NCBI RefSeq assembly: GCF_017357425.1
Contig: NZ_CP014571.1
Coordinates: 4,674,059 to 4,738,058 of the forward strand
DNA from: Arthrobacter sp. D5-1
GTDB taxonomy: Bacteria > Actinomycetota > Actinomycetes > Actinomycetales > Micrococcaceae
DNA length: 64,000 bases
Reading direction: 5' to 3'
Part shown: piece after piece, positions 50,302 through 58,733 of the stretch
Layout of the letters: every line of letters starts with the position of its first letter
How positions within the stretch are numbered: position 1 is the stretch's first letter
Translations under genes and position numbers: made by a program
The notes under the pieces: generated by a model
Told to the model about the DNA's origin: nothing
Database searches by the model: none
The model's input: only the letters and a program-made list of their open reading frames with translations

Positions 50302-50640
50302 ATGACCGCCCTGAAGTCCATCATTCTCTTCGTCCTGGCCGCCGTTGCAGAGATCGGCGGTGCGTGGCTGATCTGGCAGGCCGTCCGGGAGGGCAAGGCC
50401 TGGTGGTGGGCCGGCCTCGGCGTCGTGGCACTGGGCATCTACGGCTTCTTCGCAGCGTTTCAGCCCGACGCGCACTTCGGCAGGGTCCTGGCCGCCTACG
50501 GGGGCGTCTTCATCGCCGGCTCGCTGGCCTGGGGAATGCTGGTGGACGGCTTCCGCCCTGATCGCTGGGACGTGGTCGGGGCTGCAATCTGCATAGTGGG
50601 CGTGGGCGTCATCATGTTCGCACCCCGCCCGGGAGCGTAG
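50302..50640 (+). CDS. YnfA family membrane protein
   Basis: 112 aa, four helices. [71 protein letters not shown] is the UPF0060 pattern, and the C-terminal [17 protein letters not shown] closes it. GGAG lies shortly before the ATG. Some relatives are small drug-export-like proteins; the role is not proven. Confidence 0.9.
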   Translation: MTALKSIILFVLAAVAEIGGAWLIWQAVREGKAWWWAGLGVVALGIYGFFAAFQPDAHFGRVLAAYGGVFIAGSLAWGMLVDGFRPDRWDVVGAAICIVGVGVIMFAPRPGA

Positions 50641-50674
50641 GCCCGAACACGAGAGCCCCGGCCCGAACGCTGCA

Positions 50675-50710
50675 AAACCCCCGGAAGGCGACCTTCCGGG
50701 GGTTTCTTTG
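50675..50710 (+). terminator. Terminator of the ynfA-like gene
   Basis: 14-bp stem AAACCCCCGGAAGG with a CGA loop, then TTTCTTTG. It also lies next to the tRNA-Leu 3' end on the other strand. Confidence 0.88.
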
Positions 50711-50793
50711 TGCGCGGAGGGGGACTTGAACCCCCACCCCCTTTCGAGGACTAGCACCTCAAGCTAGCGCGTCTGCCATTCCGCCACCCGCGC
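50711..50793 (-). tRNA. tRNA-Leu (anticodon GAG)
   Basis: 83-nt class II tRNA. Acceptor GCGCGGG pairs with TCCGCGC followed by discriminator A. The anticodon stem CTAGC/GCTAG has loop TTGAGGT, giving GAG, which reads CUC/CUU leucine codons. A long variable arm (GTCCTCGAAAGGGGG region) and T-loop GTTCAAGTC are present. CCA is not encoded. Confidence 0.95.
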
Positions 50794-50900
50794 AAGGTGA
50801 TCAGGAGAAACAATGTTTCGTTTTTCTCCTCGACAGCGACAAAGACAGTAACACGAACAGTGCCGATCCGTAGATTCCTGAGGTCCTGATGGAGCCTCGC

Positions 50901-50906
50901 TAGGGT
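50901..50906 (+). promoter_or_regulatory. -10 box TAGGGT of the 54-aa gene
   Basis: TAGGGT, 7 nt before ATG 50914. Confidence 0.5.
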
Positions 50907-50913
50907 GGTGGCC

Positions 50914-51078
50914 ATGGATGCCACACCCCTGAATGCCTTGGTCCTGACTGTCGTCTTCGCCGGGATCGGACTCTACGCCCTGTACTTCGTGATCCGCTCA
51001 GGCGTCCGCGACGGCATCCTTCAGGCCGACAAGAAGCGCAGCGAGCAAACGGAGCCGTCAAGCCCAACCGACTTTTGA
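50914..51078 (+). CDS. Small single-span membrane protein, 54 aa
   Basis: Reads MDATPLNALVLTVVFAGIGL followed by YALYFVIRSGVRDGIL and a hydrophilic tail ending PTDF. One membrane helix from about residue 8 to 27, then a basic segment, so the C-terminus is probably inside. TAGGGT 7 nt before the ATG supports a leaderless mRNA. No known family recognised. The next gene starts 26 bp later with its own identical -10 box. Confidence 0.65.
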   Translation: MDATPLNALVLTVVFAGIGLYALYFVIRSGVRDGILQADKKRSEQTEPSSPTDF

Positions 51079-51092
51079 GCTCCCCCACTGGT

Positions 51093-51098
51093 TAGGGT
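51093..51098 (+). promoter_or_regulatory. -10 box TAGGGT of the DUF1345 gene
   Basis: TAGGGT, 6 nt before ATG 51105; same hexamer as the preceding gene. Confidence 0.55.
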
Positions 51099-51104
51099 GG
51101 GCAC

Positions 51105-51764
51105 ATGGATAACGTCAGGGTGAGGCGGAGCCGGCTGCGCTTTGTGGTCATGGTCCTGGCGGGCACAGCCGCGTTCGTCGCTTCCGGCATCTCAGGCAGC
51201 TGGGTGGATGCGCCCGCGGTTGGCTGGGCCGTGGCCGCCTTGGTCTACGTTGTCTGGGTTTGGCTGGTGATCGCACGGCTCGATCCTGCAGAAACGCAGC
51301 ACCATGCAACGTCCGAGGACCCGTCGCGGGGAGTCACCGACCTGCTGATACTCGTGGCGAACCTGGCCAGCCTTGCTGCTGTGGCCGCCGTGATCGTCAA
51401 TTCGCACACTGAGGGAACCGGCTCCCGCCTATCTTCTGCGGCACTCGCCCTGGCGTGTGTGGGACTGTCCTGGATGCTGGTCCAAACGCTTTTCACGCTG
51501 CGGTACGCCGAGCTGTATTACAGCCAGGACGCCCACGCCGGCGGTGCAGTGGGTGGCATCAGCTTCAACCAGGACCGGCCGCCGCAGTACACGGACTTCG
51601 CTTATCTGGCCACGAGCCTGGGCATGACGTACCAGGTATCGGACACCAATCTCGGCAACCACTCGATCCGGCTGGAGGCGCTGAAGCACAGCCTGCTGTC
51701 CTACCTGTTTGGAACAGTCATCCTTGCCGTCACCATCAACCTCGTCATCGGCCTGGCCCAGTAG
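51105..51764 (+). CDS. DUF1345 family membrane protein
   Basis: 219 aa with four to five helices. The conserved WMLVQTLFTLRYAELYYSQ and FAYLATSLGMTYQVSDTNLGNHSIRLEALKHSLLSYLFGTVIL are the DUF1345 hallmark. The function of the family is unknown. Leaderless start probable. Confidence 0.88.
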   Translation: MDNVRVRRSRLRFVVMVLAGTAAFVASGISGSWVDAPAVGWAVAALVYVVWVWLVIARLDPAETQHHATSEDPSRGVTDLLILVANLASLAAVAAVIVNSHTEGTGSRLSSAALALACVGLSWMLVQTLFTLRYAELYYSQDAHAGGAVGGISFNQDRPPQYTDFAYLATSLGMTYQVSDTNLGNHSIRLEALKHSLLSYLFGTVILAVTINLVIGLAQ

Positions 51765-51798
51765 CCACGAGGCCTGCGGCGGTGACCTTAAAGCGAAA

Positions 51799-51837
51799 CG
51801 GGGCAGCCGTCGTCGAACGCTGACGCTGGCTGCCCCG
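51799..51837 (-). terminator. Terminator of the amino acid permease gene
   Basis: CGGGGCAGCC / GGCTGCCCCG, 10-bp stem with a 19-nt loop; the minus strand continues TTTCGCTTT. Lies 15 bp past the permease stop. Confidence 0.7.
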
Positions 51838-51851
51838 CTGCTGAAGGACGC

Positions 51852-53267
51852 TTACGACGCCGGTCCCCCACCGACCGTCGCCTGCTCGGCGTCCGCGGTG
51901 GTCGCCTCGGGTGAAGCGGCGGCACGCTTGCGGTAGCGCCAAATGCCGATGCCCACCACGATCGCGGCCAACGCCAGCGACAGGAAGAGCGACTCACGGG
52001 TGGATTCGATGATCACCATCCCGATAATGAGGGCCACGATGGCGCCGATGGCGATCCACGTGAGGTACGGGAAGAACCACATCTTGAGGTCAAGGTCCTT
52101 GGCTGCAGCCCCCATGCGTTTGCGCAGGATGAGTTGCGAGGCCGCAATGACCAGCCACACAAAGAGCGCGATGGCACCGGACGTGTTCACGAGGAACAGG
52201 AACACCGTGTCCGGGGCGATGTAGTTCAGGCCAACGGTAATGAACCCCACCACCGTAGAGGCCAGCACTGCTGCTGCCGGGACGCCACGCTTGGAGATCT
52301 TCATCCAGGACTTGGGGGCGTCCCCCCGCTGGGAGAGCGAGAAGAGCATGCGGCTGGCGGTGTAGAGGCCGGAGTTCAAACAGGACAGCACCGAGGTGAG
52401 GACAACGATATCCATGATGGTGCCTGCGCCCGGGATTCCGTACAGCTCGATCACGGCAACGTACGGGCTCTTGGCAACGGAGGCGTCGTTCCACGGCAGA
52501 AGCGTGACAACAATGGCGATGGATCCGATGTAGAAGATCAGGATGCGCCACACGGTGGACTTCACGGCCTTCTTGACGGCGTCTACGGGGTTTTCCGATT
52601 CGCCGGCCGCGATGGTGGCGATTTCGGCGCCGAAGAACGAGAAGACCACCACGAGGATGCCCGCCAGGACTGCGCCCGGACCGTTCGGCATGAAGCCGCC
52701 CTGATCCAGGAGGTTGGCGACGCCCGGGGCGGAGACGCCCGGCATGAGGCCCAGGATGGCAGCGATGCCCGCGAGCAGGAAGATGACAATTGCGGCCACC
52801 TTGATGGACGCGAACCAGAACTCGAACTCGCCGTAGGACTTCACGGAACCCAGGTTGGTCAGCGTCAGGAGCACCATCAAAATCAGCGCCCAGATCCACT
52901 GGTCCACACCGGGAACCCAGCGGTGCATAATGGCGGCGCCCGCCGTTGCCTCGATGCCGAGGACGATGATCCAGAACCAAGCGTAGAGCCAGCCGATACT
53001 GAAGCCAGCCCACCGGCCAAGGGCCTTGTCAGCGTAGGTGGAGAACGAGCCGGTCTCCGGATTGGCCGCAGCCATCTCGCCCAGCATGCGCATGACCAGG
53101 ATAACCACCAGGCCGGCAGCCAAGTACGCCACGAGGATGCCGGGACCGGCTTGCTGGATAGCGGCGCCGGACCCTACGAACAAGCCTGCGCCAATAACGC
53201 CGGCGATGGCGATCATGGAGAGGTGCCGGGGCTTCAAGGATTTCGAAAGTTGTTGGTCAGCGTGCAT
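51852..53267 (-). CDS. Amino acid permease (APC family, GABA/proline type)
   Basis: 471 aa, twelve helices. SLKPRHLSMIAIAGVIGAGLFVGSGAAIQQAGPGIL is the APC signature, GEMAAANPETGSFSTYADKALG the second. FFGAEIATIAAGESENPVDAVKKAVKS lies in helix 6. ATG 53267 is preferred since AAAGGAC precedes it; an in-frame start at 53432 adds an unrelated leader. Substrate could be GABA, proline or aromatic amino acids. Confidence 0.9.
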   Translation of the reverse strand: MHADQQLSKSLKPRHLSMIAIAGVIGAGLFVGSGAAIQQAGPGILVAYLAAGLVVILVMRMLGEMAAANPETGSFSTYADKALGRWAGFSIGWLYAWFWIIVLGIEATAGAAIMHRWVPGVDQWIWALILMVLLTLTNLGSVKSYGEFEFWFASIKVAAIVIFLLAGIAAILGLMPGVSAPGVANLLDQGGFMPNGPGAVLAGILVVVFSFFGAEIATIAAGESENPVDAVKKAVKSTVWRILIFYIGSIAIVVTLLPWNDASVAKSPYVAVIELYGIPGAGTIMDIVVLTSVLSCLNSGLYTASRMLFSLSQRGDAPKSWMKISKRGVPAAAVLASTVVGFITVGLNYIAPDTVFLFLVNTSGAIALFVWLVIAASQLILRKRMGAAAKDLDLKMWFFPYLTWIAIGAIVALIIGMVIIESTRESLFLSLALAAIVVGIGIWRYRKRAAASPEATTADAEQATVGGGPAS

Positions 53268-53403
53268 GGATCTGCGCCGTCCTTTAGGTTTTTGCGGGGT
53301 GGCCGGAGTGGTGTGCCACGGGCCACATGACTCACTCACGCTAGCTTGCTGCACCATCGCACTACCTGTGCAGCTGAACATTTTGACGCCCCCAAAAAGG
53401 GGA

Positions 53404-53422
53404 GTGTGCACAAAATGTACAC
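53404..53422. promoter_or_regulatory. Inverted repeat upstream of the permease gene
   Basis: GTGTGCA-CAAAA-TGTACAC, a 7-5-7 imperfect inverted repeat about 137 bp before the permease start, in a 224-bp gap with no gene (53268-53491). Possible regulator site. Confidence 0.4.
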
Positions 53423-53491
53423 CTGGAGGCATCCAATGTTTCGTATTGAAAACTTTTGTAATGCCCCTGAAATGAGTGTTTGAGGCTTCCG

Positions 53492-54799
53492 TCAGACGAA
53501 GGTGCGGAAGAACAACTCAACAACAGTTGCCAGGTACCGTGGATCCTTAACGCCGCAGAGCTCGCGCGCGGAGTGCATCGACAACAGGGGAATGCCCACA
53601 TCCACGGTCCGGATACCAAGGCGCGTAGCAGTCAGGGGTCCAATGGTGGATCCACACGGGAGATCGTTGTTGGACACATATTCCTGGTAGGGAACGCCGG
53701 ATTCGTCGCACAACCGGGCCCAGAACGCAGCACCTGTGGCATCCGTGGCGTAACGCTGGTTGGCGTTGATCTTCAGCAGCGGCCCACCGTTCAGCACTGG
53801 CTTGTTGGCGGGATCATGCTTTTCCGCGTAGTTCGGGTGTACAGCATGGCCGGCATCGGCGGAAACACAGAACGACGCCGCCAGCGCCTGCCGCCGCTGG
53901 CTCACCGAGGCGCCGAGGCCGTCCGAGATGCGGACCAGGATGTCTTCGAGGATGGGGCCACACGCTCCGGAGCGCGAGTTGGAGCCGATCTCCTCGTGAT
54001 CGAATGCGGCCAGGACGGCGATCGGACCCCCAACCCGAGCTGACGCCGCGTGACTGATCAGTGCCACCAGGCCCGCGTGGGTTGAGGAGAGGTTATCCAT
54101 GCGGCCTGACGCGAAAAACTCGCTGTTGGCCCCGAAAACCGCGGGGGCCTGCGTGTCTGCCACCACGACGTCGTACCCGCCGATGTCCGCAGCATCAACA
54201 GCGGTGCCCTCCACGCGATCGGCGAGCAAGCCCAAAAGATCCTCACCCGCGGGGTCGCCTTGGCCGAAGACGGGGTTCATATGCTGCTGCTTGGAAAGGT
54301 GGAGGCCGTTGTCATTAACACCCCGGTCCAGGTGGATCGCCAACTGGGGGAAGCGCAGAAGAGGGCCCGTGGCTGTCAGATGCTGGGTGCCGTCACGCAT
54401 GACCAAACGGCCCGCCAACTGCAGTTCCCGGTCCAGCCAGGAATTCAACAGGGGTCCGCCGTACACCTCAACGCCGGCCTGCAGCCAGCCGAATTTGCCC
54501 GTAGTGGGTTTCGGCTTGAGTTTAAAGGACGGCGAATCGGTGTGTGCACCGAGGATATTAAACCCCGTGGTGGGGCCGGCATTTTCGGGCGTTACCCACG
54601 CGATCAGGGCGCCGTCGCGGATCACGTAGAACTTGCCTGCTCCGCCATCCCACGGCTTCAGTTCATCGAGTGCCGTGAATCCTGCGGCATCCAGTCTGCG
54701 GGCGGCCTCGTGGACTGCATGGAAGCTCGACGGTGACGCAGAAACGTAGGCGCCGAGATCCTGGATGTGGTCAACTGCTGCGGAAGCATTCGAAGGCAT
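53492..54799 (-). CDS. M18 family aminopeptidase
   Basis: 435 aa, zinc-dependent dodecameric aminopeptidase that removes N-terminal residues from peptides. The first metal His is in NILGAHTDSPSFKLKP, the second metal/acid pair in AFDHEEIGSNSRSGA, and SMHSARELCGVKD carries the last His. ATG 54799 with TAGACT 7 nt before and no Shine-Dalgarno, so leaderless. Usually called apeB or pepC-like. Confidence 0.93.
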   Translation of the reverse strand: MPSNASAAVDHIQDLGAYVSASPSSFHAVHEAARRLDAAGFTALDELKPWDGGAGKFYVIRDGALIAWVTPENAGPTTGFNILGAHTDSPSFKLKPKPTTGKFGWLQAGVEVYGGPLLNSWLDRELQLAGRLVMRDGTQHLTATGPLLRFPQLAIHLDRGVNDNGLHLSKQQHMNPVFGQGDPAGEDLLGLLADRVEGTAVDAADIGGYDVVVADTQAPAVFGANSEFFASGRMDNLSSTHAGLVALISHAASARVGGPIAVLAAFDHEEIGSNSRSGACGPILEDILVRISDGLGASVSQRRQALAASFCVSADAGHAVHPNYAEKHDPANKPVLNGGPLLKINANQRYATDATGAAFWARLCDESGVPYQEYVSNNDLPCGSTIGPLTATRLGIRTVDVGIPLLSMHSARELCGVKDPRYLATVVELFFRTFV

Positions 54800-54806
54800 G
54801 ACCCCG

Positions 54807-54812
54807 AGTCTA
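54807..54812 (-). promoter_or_regulatory. -10 box TAGACT of the M18 aminopeptidase gene
   Basis: Minus-strand TAGACT, 7 nt before ATG 54799. Confidence 0.5.
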
Positions 54813-54836
54813 GCCGCGCTTTCGCCGCCGGCCGGG

Positions 54837-55730
54837 CTAAACGGTAACGTTCAGCGCGGCCGTATAACCGCCCGCAACCGAGCCGGATATAGTCGCGAGT
54901 TGGTATATACCCCCATCGTCGCCAAAGACATTGTCCGAGGTCAGCGTAGTGTTGGGGAAGTTTCGGGCGCTGGACTCGTAGCCCGCGGTTGCGTAGACCG
55001 TCTTGCACGCCGCCTCCGTGAGGGCAATCTGCGAGACGGCCAGCACCTGTCCGGCAGCGGTGGTGTTGCTCATCGATTCGAATACCTCAAAGTGAATATG
55101 TGGCCATCGGCCGTTATACGCGCCCGGGTAGATGGTGCTGAAGGTCAGCTGGCCGTTGGCGTCAGCCTCCTGCACACCCCTGAGATAGTTCTGGTCCTCC
55201 AGGCCCGAATCGTAGAGGGAGTACTTGCCGTTCCGGTCACAATGCCAGACGTACACTGCAGCACCAGCCAGCGGTGAGCAGCCATTGGCATTGTCCAGGA
55301 GTGTCAGGGTCACCGTGAGGGGTACGCCCTCGGCCGTAGTGGTGGACGTTCCGAAACTGGACCTGATGTCCCGGCGGACCACCCCGGAGGCCTCCAGTAC
55401 GTTGGGGCCATTGGAGCCATCTCCCGGGTAGGGCCCGAGCGTCTCCTCAGGGATCTCGACGCCGCATTCAGCAAATGCCCGGGTCACCGTGCTGGTGGCG
55501 GACGCTGTTGGCGATGCGGCCGCCGTCGTACCTTCCGTGGCCGTTGCTGCGGCCGTGGCGCTGGAAGTGCTCGACGACGATGTGCCGCTGACATCCGAAC
55601 CGGGCGTGCAGGCTGCGAGGGCGGCCGCAGTCCCGGCGCTGAAGAGCACACCCAAAGTGTGTCGCCGGCTCAGGAGTGTGGAGAGGTCGAATTCGAGTCC
55701 GCGATCGTGGTTGGGATGGGGAGTAGTCAT
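54837..55730 (-). CDS. Exported intradiol ring-cleavage dioxygenase-like protein
   Basis: 297 aa. N-terminal RRHTLGVLFSAGTAAALAAC is a Tat-like twin-arginine signal ending in a lipobox-like cysteine, then a Ser/Thr/Ala linker. The enzyme domain has ETLGPYPGDG (first Tyr ligand), AAVYVWHCDRNGKYSLYD, and TIYPGAYNGRWPHIHFEVF with the second Tyr and two His iron ligands. The four Fe(III) ligands (2 Tyr, 2 His) look present. Secreted members of this group occur in actinobacteria and may attack catechol-type aromatics outside the cell. ATG 55730 has GGAG upstream. Confidence 0.85.
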   Translation of the reverse strand: MTTPHPNHDRGLEFDLSTLLSRRHTLGVLFSAGTAAALAACTPGSDVSGTSSSSTSSATAAATATEGTTAAASPTASATSTVTRAFAECGVEIPEETLGPYPGDGSNGPNVLEASGVVRRDIRSSFGTSTTTAEGVPLTVTLTLLDNANGCSPLAGAAVYVWHCDRNGKYSLYDSGLEDQNYLRGVQEADANGQLTFSTIYPGAYNGRWPHIHFEVFESMSNTTAAGQVLAVSQIALTEAACKTVYATAGYESSARNFPNTTLTSDNVFGDDGGIYQLATISGSVAGGYTAALNVTV

Positions 55731-55894
55731 GTCTCCATGTAACGCGTGCGTCCTGTGCCTTGTACATGGGAAGGCTGTGGGGGGACTGTGCAAATCCGAC
55801 ATCGCGTGCAGTATAAACATTTCTATATGCTTGTAATGCCCGTCACATCGTGGCACGATGGCTCAACGGACATAATGACGGAAGGTCACTCGCT

Positions 55895-56341
55895 ATGAAC
55901 ATCGAATTGAAACCAGTGCGAAAGCTTCGGATTCACTGGCCCATTCCCGTGGAAACCATGAAGCAAATGGCCGCTGGCGACCTTGGCGCCCTCGATTCCG
56001 ATGAAGGCATTGCCTCCCTGCTGAACGAACTGCAATCGGCCCCCGAACTGGGCGGCTTCGGCAACTACCACCACGTCTTCGAGTCCTCCGCGGGTTTCGA
56101 GGGATTCACGGTAGCTGAGGGGGCCAAGCCCACTCTCGGCGCTGTAGGCCAGCGGACCATCTCGCCTACTTTTGTGTTCACCACCTACTTCGACGATTCC
56201 CTCGACTACCGGACTGTCCAGGAGTTGGTGCAACGGATTGTCGACATCCACCCGTGGGAAGTCCCTGTCATCGAGGTCTCGGGTCCGCTCAGTGTCTCCA
56301 GCAGCTCCGCCGTCCACGCCGAAGCGCGGGTGGCATCATGA
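55895..56341 (+). CDS. Unknown protein with CutA/NIF3-insert-like motif
   Basis: 148 aa, cytoplasmic. ELKPVRKLRIHWPIPVETMKQMAAGDLGALDSDEG, then GNYHHVFESSAGFEGFTVAEGAKPTLGAVGQ and TTYFDDSLDYRTVQELVQRIVDIHPWEVPVIEV. The last piece (HPWEVPVIEV) resembles the HPYEVPEI motif of CutA and the NIF3/YqfO insert, which bind metals or small molecules. ATG with GGAAGG upstream. Overlaps the cyclase start by ATGA, so both act together. No firm family. Confidence 0.7.
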   Translation: MNIELKPVRKLRIHWPIPVETMKQMAAGDLGALDSDEGIASLLNELQSAPELGGFGNYHHVFESSAGFEGFTVAEGAKPTLGAVGQRTISPTFVFTTYFDDSLDYRTVQELVQRIVDIHPWEVPVIEVSGPLSVSSSSAVHAEARVAS

Positions 56342-57078
56342 GCTCGCCCCTTTGGCAGGAACTGGCACCCCTTCTCCGAAACAGGACATTTACGGACCTG
56401 ACACACGCCTTTCATCCCGGCCAGCCGCATTTTCCGGCCTTTCCCGACGAAGACAGGGAAACCCTCTTCGAGCTGGAAAAGGGAGACGGGTTTACAGCCC
56501 ACAGATACTCGATTGTGGGCCAGTGGGGCACGCACGTTGATCCGCCGTCGCATTTTGTCCTGGGCGGCCGGACACTCGACCAACTGCCCGTGGAGGACAT
56601 GATCCTGCCGTTGGTTGTCCTGGACATCAGCGACCGCGTCGCGGCCGATCCGGATGCTACCCCCACTGTGGAGGACGTCCTGGGCTGGGAGGCGCGGAAC
56701 GGGGACATCCCTGCCGGGTCGTTCGTGGCCCTGCGGACGGGCTGGAGCCGCCGCTGGCCGGACAGTACAGCCATGGCAAACGTCGACGAAGCCGGGATCA
56801 GCCATACTCCCGGATGGTCGCGGGAAGTTTTGGAGTACCTGGTCGAAAAACGAGCCGTCAGCGCAATCGGCCATGAACAGACAGACACCGACCCCGGCAT
56901 GGCCACGTCGCGGCAGGATTTCAGCCTGGAAACTTACATCCTGGCCCAGGACAAGTGGCAGATAGAGCTTCTTGCCGCCCTGGACCACCTTCCGGAGGCC
57001 GGTGCAGCCTTGGTGGCTACGTGGGCAAAGCCGCTCGAGGGCAGTGGTTTCCCGGCCAGGGTCTTCTCCATCCACTGA
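56338..57078 (+). CDS. Cyclase family protein (kynurenine-formamidase-like hydrolase)
   Basis: 246 aa. The metal-binding motif H-x-G-T-H-x-D-x-P-x-H-F appears as GQWGTHVDPPSHFVLGG, where the first His is a Gln, so one usual ligand may be missing. FTDLTHAFHPGQPHFPAF starts the fold and SAIGHEQTDTDPG and EAGAALVATWAKPLEGSGFPARVFSI complete it. ATG overlaps the upstream stop. Members hydrolyse N-formylkynurenine, isatin or similar amides. IclR regulator follows on the same strand. Confidence 0.87.
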   Translation: MSSPLWQELAPLLRNRTFTDLTHAFHPGQPHFPAFPDEDRETLFELEKGDGFTAHRYSIVGQWGTHVDPPSHFVLGGRTLDQLPVEDMILPLVVLDISDRVAADPDATPTVEDVLGWEARNGDIPAGSFVALRTGWSRRWPDSTAMANVDEAGISHTPGWSREVLEYLVEKRAVSAIGHEQTDTDPGMATSRQDFSLETYILAQDKWQIELLAALDHLPEAGAALVATWAKPLEGSGFPARVFSIH

Positions 57079-57142
57079 CTCCGGCCGTCCTGTGATGCCG
57101 GCTGTGACGCCGGGCTGTAATGCCGACGCAAGCCACGGTAGC

Positions 57143-57148
57143 TAGAAT
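57143..57148 (+). promoter_or_regulatory. -10 box TAGAAT of the 57155 IclR gene
   Basis: TAGAAT, 6 nt before ATG 57155. Confidence 0.55.
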
Positions 57149-57154
57149 CGATCC

Positions 57155-57931
57155 ATGTCAAAGACCTCCAGCATGGGCCGCGGCATGATGGCCCTTCTTG
57201 CGGTGGGGGCGCGTCATGCGGAAGGTTTCGACGGCGGTACGGTAGCCGACGTCGCGGCCCGCCTCGGCAAAGACCGCAGCCAGGTATCACGAAGCCTGAA
57301 GGGTGCGCAGCAGGAAGGCTTCCTGACACGTTCGGACCAACGCGAGTACAGCCTGGATTGGTCCATCCTGACGGACGCCCAACTTGTCACAGAACAACGG
57401 CTGAAGACCGATGGCCTCACGGCCTTGGAAGGATTGGCCACCGAAACCAACGAGGCCTGCTTTTTGGGCGTACTGAGCGGAAACAGTACGGTCACCATCG
57501 GCGAGCAAGTTCCCGAGAGCGCAAACCTTGTGGGCTCCTGGTTGGGCCGCCCCTACCCTGCCTACTGCAGTGACGCCGGCCAGGCGCTCCTGTGGGATGC
57601 CCCGGACACGGAAATCCGGAAAATCTTCAGCACAGTGGAGTTCGTGAGGCATGGCCCCAACACTCCGGTTTCCGTGGATGATTTCCTGGAACGGCTCAAC
57701 AAAGCCCGCGTCCGCGGATACTCGATTGTTGATGAAGAAGCCGAACCCGGCCTCTACTCGCTGTCCGCGCCCATCAGGGACTTCAAGGGAGATGTTGCCG
57801 CGGCCCTGCAAATCGTTGGACCGAAAACACGCGTGGAACCCCAGCGGGAGGCTTTCGCCGTGGCCCTCGGCTCCTGGCGGACGTGGCTCGAGTCCAGGGT
57901 TGGCGGAACTGCACGCCAGTTCGAAGCCTAA
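57155..57931 (+). CDS. IclR family transcriptional regulator
   Basis: 258 aa. Winged helix MMALLAVGARHAEGFDGGTVADVAARLGKDRSQVSRSLKGAQQEGFLTR is unusual for IclR in its loop but fits the fold. The ligand-binding domain has TNEACFLGVLSGNSTVTIGE and YCSDAGQALLWDAPD, with YSIVDEEAEPGLYSLSAPIRDFKGDVAAALQIVGP. Next to the cyclase gene and convergent with a second IclR gene, overlapping stops by 4 bp. Probably controls the cyclase operon. Confidence 0.85.
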   Translation: MSKTSSMGRGMMALLAVGARHAEGFDGGTVADVAARLGKDRSQVSRSLKGAQQEGFLTRSDQREYSLDWSILTDAQLVTEQRLKTDGLTALEGLATETNEACFLGVLSGNSTVTIGEQVPESANLVGSWLGRPYPAYCSDAGQALLWDAPDTEIRKIFSTVEFVRHGPNTPVSVDDFLERLNKARVRGYSIVDEEAEPGLYSLSAPIRDFKGDVAAALQIVGPKTRVEPQREAFAVALGSWRTWLESRVGGTARQFEA

Positions 57932-58698
57932 GCTTCCAGTGCCGGCCCGCCGCTGAGCCGTTGGGCGCTGGAGTGAAGGACAGCGGCGATCTCCGGGGCG
58001 GCGGACTCCACGGTGGACTGGCTTCCCAGCACGCTCAGAGCAGCAATGATCCGGCCATCCTCTGTCCGAACGGGGACGGCGAGCTCCCAAACGCCATGTT
58101 CAAATTCTTCAGCAGCGAGAACAAAGCCCCGTGGCCTGTCGCGTTCCATCAACTCGGCGACCTCGGGGGCGGTGTGCGCGGCGGCGGGTCCGCCTACGCC
58201 GATGAAGTTAACATCCCTGAGTAGGACTCCGATGTCCTTGGGCGAGTGGTCCCACAGCAAGGCCCGCCCCGAACCCGTGCACCACACCGGGGTGACCATG
58301 CCGGGCTTGGCGAACCCACCAAGGACAGAGTTGTTGGTGGACGAACGCAGCAAAAGAACACGGACACCTTCCCGAACGGACAGCCGGGACCGCAGTCCGA
58401 ACGCGGACACCAGTTCTTCAAGTTCCGCAGGTGACTTCTGAACCCACGTACTGTTCAGGGAGGCTGCGAGGCTGAAGAACCGCGGTCCTGTGCGGAAGGG
58501 GCCGCGGTCCACCCGTTCCAGCAGTCCAAGATCACACAATTCCTGGGCCAGTCGGGAGACCCGGCTTTGCTCCATGTCCAGTCCGGCAGCCAGCTGCGAG
58601 ACACCCAAAAGTTGGCGTCCCTGCTTTTCGCGGTCCGTGACCATACGGACAAGGCGAAGACCCTGGCCCAGGGATGACGCCTCCGGTGACACCTCCAC
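57928..58698 (-). CDS. IclR family transcriptional regulator, second
   Basis: 256 aa. RMVTDREKQGRQLLGVSQLAAGLDMEQSRVSRLAQELCDLGLLERVDRGPFRTGPRFF is the DNA-binding part; GMVTPVWCTGSGRALLWDHSP and RGFVLAAEEFEHGVWELAVPVRTEDGRIIAALSVLGS the ligand domain. Distantly alike to its convergent neighbour, so an old duplication is plausible. Its target may be the alanine racemase and permease genes behind it. Confidence 0.85.
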   Translation of the reverse strand: MEVSPEASSLGQGLRLVRMVTDREKQGRQLLGVSQLAAGLDMEQSRVSRLAQELCDLGLLERVDRGPFRTGPRFFSLAASLNSTWVQKSPAELEELVSAFGLRSRLSVREGVRVLLLRSSTNNSVLGGFAKPGMVTPVWCTGSGRALLWDHSPKDIGVLLRDVNFIGVGGPAAAHTAPEVAELMERDRPRGFVLAAEEFEHGVWELAVPVRTEDGRIIAALSVLGSQSTVESAAPEIAAVLHSSAQRLSGGPALEA

Positions 58699-58733
58699 GA
58701 ATCCGCTCCTTCCACCAAGCGTTCACGCCATTC

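Noticed and set aside
52134..53330. 398-aa plus-strand frame over the amino acid permease
   Set aside because: Hydrophilic, Asp/Gly/His-rich shadow of a clear APC transporter on the other strand.
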